Shown here: positions 63,139-64,000 of the stretch, one piece after another
How the letters are laid out: each line of letters opens with the position of its first letter
Numbering within the stretch: the first letter of the stretch is position 1
NCBI GenBank assembly: GCA_944390825.1
Contig: CALXRG010000010.1
Coordinates: 1 to 64,000, forward strand
DNA: 64,000 nucleotides
Direction of reading: 5' to 3'
Source of the DNA: an uncultured Akkermansia sp.
GTDB taxonomy: Bacteria > Verrucomicrobiota > Verrucomicrobiia > Verrucomicrobiales > Akkermansiaceae
Translations under genes and position numbers: made by a program
Notes under the pieces: generated by a model
The model's database searches: none
The model's input: the letters and a program-made list of their open reading frames with translations, nothing else
Told to the model about the DNA's origin: nothing

Positions 63139-64000
63139 GTGAATCCTCTCCTTTATAACCTCGCAAAACGCTTTCTTTTCTGTCTGGATCCCGAAACCGC
63201 CCATGAGCTGACACTCACGGGGCTGCGCCTCGCGGAGAAGATGCATTTGGTTCCTCTCATTGGCGGTTCTCCCGTGTCAGATCCGATCACCGTCATGGGG
63301 CTGCAGTTCCCGAATCGCGTCGGACTTGCCGCTGGTATGGACAAGCAGGCGAATACGATCGCTGCCTTTGGTCATCTGGGTTTTGGGTTTGTGGAGGTTG
63401 GCACGCTGACGCCGCGGCCTCAGCCCGGCAACCCGCGTCCCCGCTGTTTCCGGTGTATTCCGCAGCAAGCCATCATCAATCACATGGGCATCAATAATCC
63501 CGGTGTTGACAAAGGAGTGGAAAACATCATGTCTACCCTTCATTTCAAAGGGGTGCTGGGTGTCAACATCAGTAAAAACAAAGTCACCCCCAACGACGAA
63601 GCGTGCATTGATTATCTGGCCTGTCTGAGAGCCGTCTGGCCCGTGGCGGACTACGTCACCATCAACTTCTCCTGCCCGAACGTTCCGAACCTCTGCGATT
63701 TGGCTAAAGCCGAGTCTGCGGCTCACCTGCTGGCTTCGCTCAAAAGCGAGCAAGCCAACCTCAGCAATGAAACCGGCCGCTATGTTCCCATTGTAATGAA
63801 GGTATCGCCAGACATGGCCGAAAGCCAAATCCGGGAACTCTGCCACGTTTTCGAAGACTGCCAGCTGGACGGTCTCATCTGCACCAACACCACCACCACC
63901 CGCGAAGGCGTGGAAGGGCATCCTGCGGCGAAAGAAAGTGGAGGGCTCTCGGGCAAACCCCTCTTCAACCGTGCTAACGAAACGCTGGAAGCCTTTGCCA
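63139..64000 (+). CDS. pyrD: Dihydroorotate dehydrogenase PyrD, partial at window end
   Basis: The first 287 residues of a class-2 (quinone-dependent) enzyme, cut by the window end; starts at GTG. The N-terminal membrane-association helices (MNPLLYNLAKRFLFCLDPETAHELTLTGLRL), FMN site VGLAAGMDKQAN and FRCIPQQAIINHMGINNPG are of class 2. The catalytic loop reads INFSCPNVPNLCD: the class-2 base Ser (SSPN) is replaced by Cys, as in class-1 enzymes (SCPNVPG). NTTTTREG and GGLSGKPL follow. It oxidises dihydroorotate to orotate in pyrimidine synthesis. Confidence 0.93.
   Translation, partial: MNPLLYNLAKRFLFCLDPETAHELTLTGLRLAEKMHLVPLIGGSPVSDPITVMGLQFPNRVGLAAGMDKQANTIAAFGHLGFGFVEVGTLTPRPQPGNPRPRCFRCIPQQAIINHMGINNPGVDKGVENIMSTLHFKGVLGVNISKNKVTPNDEACIDYLACLRAVWPVADYVTINFSCPNVPNLCDLAKAESAAHLLASLKSEQANLSNETGRYVPIVMKVSPDMAESQIRELCHVFEDCQLDGLICTNTTTTREGVEGHPAAKESGGLSGKPLFNRANETLEAFA

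Overview
The window is bacterial chromosomal DNA with mostly high G+C and dense coding. Its content points to the Verrucomicrobiota, most plausibly a relative of Akkermansia: a TIGR03790-family exported protein, an N-acetylhexosamine-kinase-like gene, a secreted GH29 fucosidase, LPS and outer-membrane genes (lpxD, OmpH/Skp), a fur-sufC-sufB-sufD cluster and an anaerobic ribonucleotide reductase. The phylum is inferred with moderate confidence; species is not claimed. Almost no gene has a clear Shine-Dalgarno sequence. Many have a -35/-10 promoter ending only 6-9 bases before the start codon, so leaderless mRNAs look common.

Layout. 0.3-6.7 kb (minus): amino-sugar kinase plus nucleotidyltransferase, an RNA m5C methyltransferase, a ROK kinase and mutL. 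6.8-12.7 kb (plus): mcsA-mcsB-clpC protein quality control and a YcjF-like membrane protein. 12.8-16.9 kb: fur-like regulator with sufCBD. 17.3-21.3 kb: trmB-tgt-yajC, a secreted EF-hand protein, aroE. 21.3-22.7 kb: AT-rich, gene-poor stretch beside tRNA-Glu. 22.7-35.3 kb: EEP-family protein, hemB, rsmA-Nudix fusion, TIGR03790 protein, ffh, aminotransferase, argH, pseudokinase, fucosidase. 35.6-43.7 kb: GtrII-like membrane protein, coiled-coil envelope proteins, tRNA-Arg, skp, lpxD, thioredoxin-fold protein. 43.9-46.9 kb: dapA, dapB, folK, panB. 47.3-52.3 kb: potassium uptake genes with two trkH/ktrB paralogues around one trkA/ktrA and a HAD phosphatase. 52.4-54.8 kb: argF, sufE, RlmI-like methyltransferase. 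54.9-58.5 kb: anaerobic ribonucleotide reductase operon. 58.6-61.1 kb: orphan phage tail-type gene. 61.3-64 kb: lipoprotein, FAH-family enzyme, start of pyrD.

The most notable item is the nrd operon. The large NrdD chain stops just after its zinc-site cysteines, and the glycyl-radical segment is encoded by a separate 69-codon gene before nrdG. Two NrdR-like boxes with 16-bp spacing and a hairpin-rich leader of about 260 nt precede it. Other oddities are an McsB that has lost most catalytic residues, a TGT without its zinc cysteines, an RsmA-Nudix fusion, a class-2 PyrD with a class-1-like catalytic cysteine, and repeated short tandem duplications in spacers.
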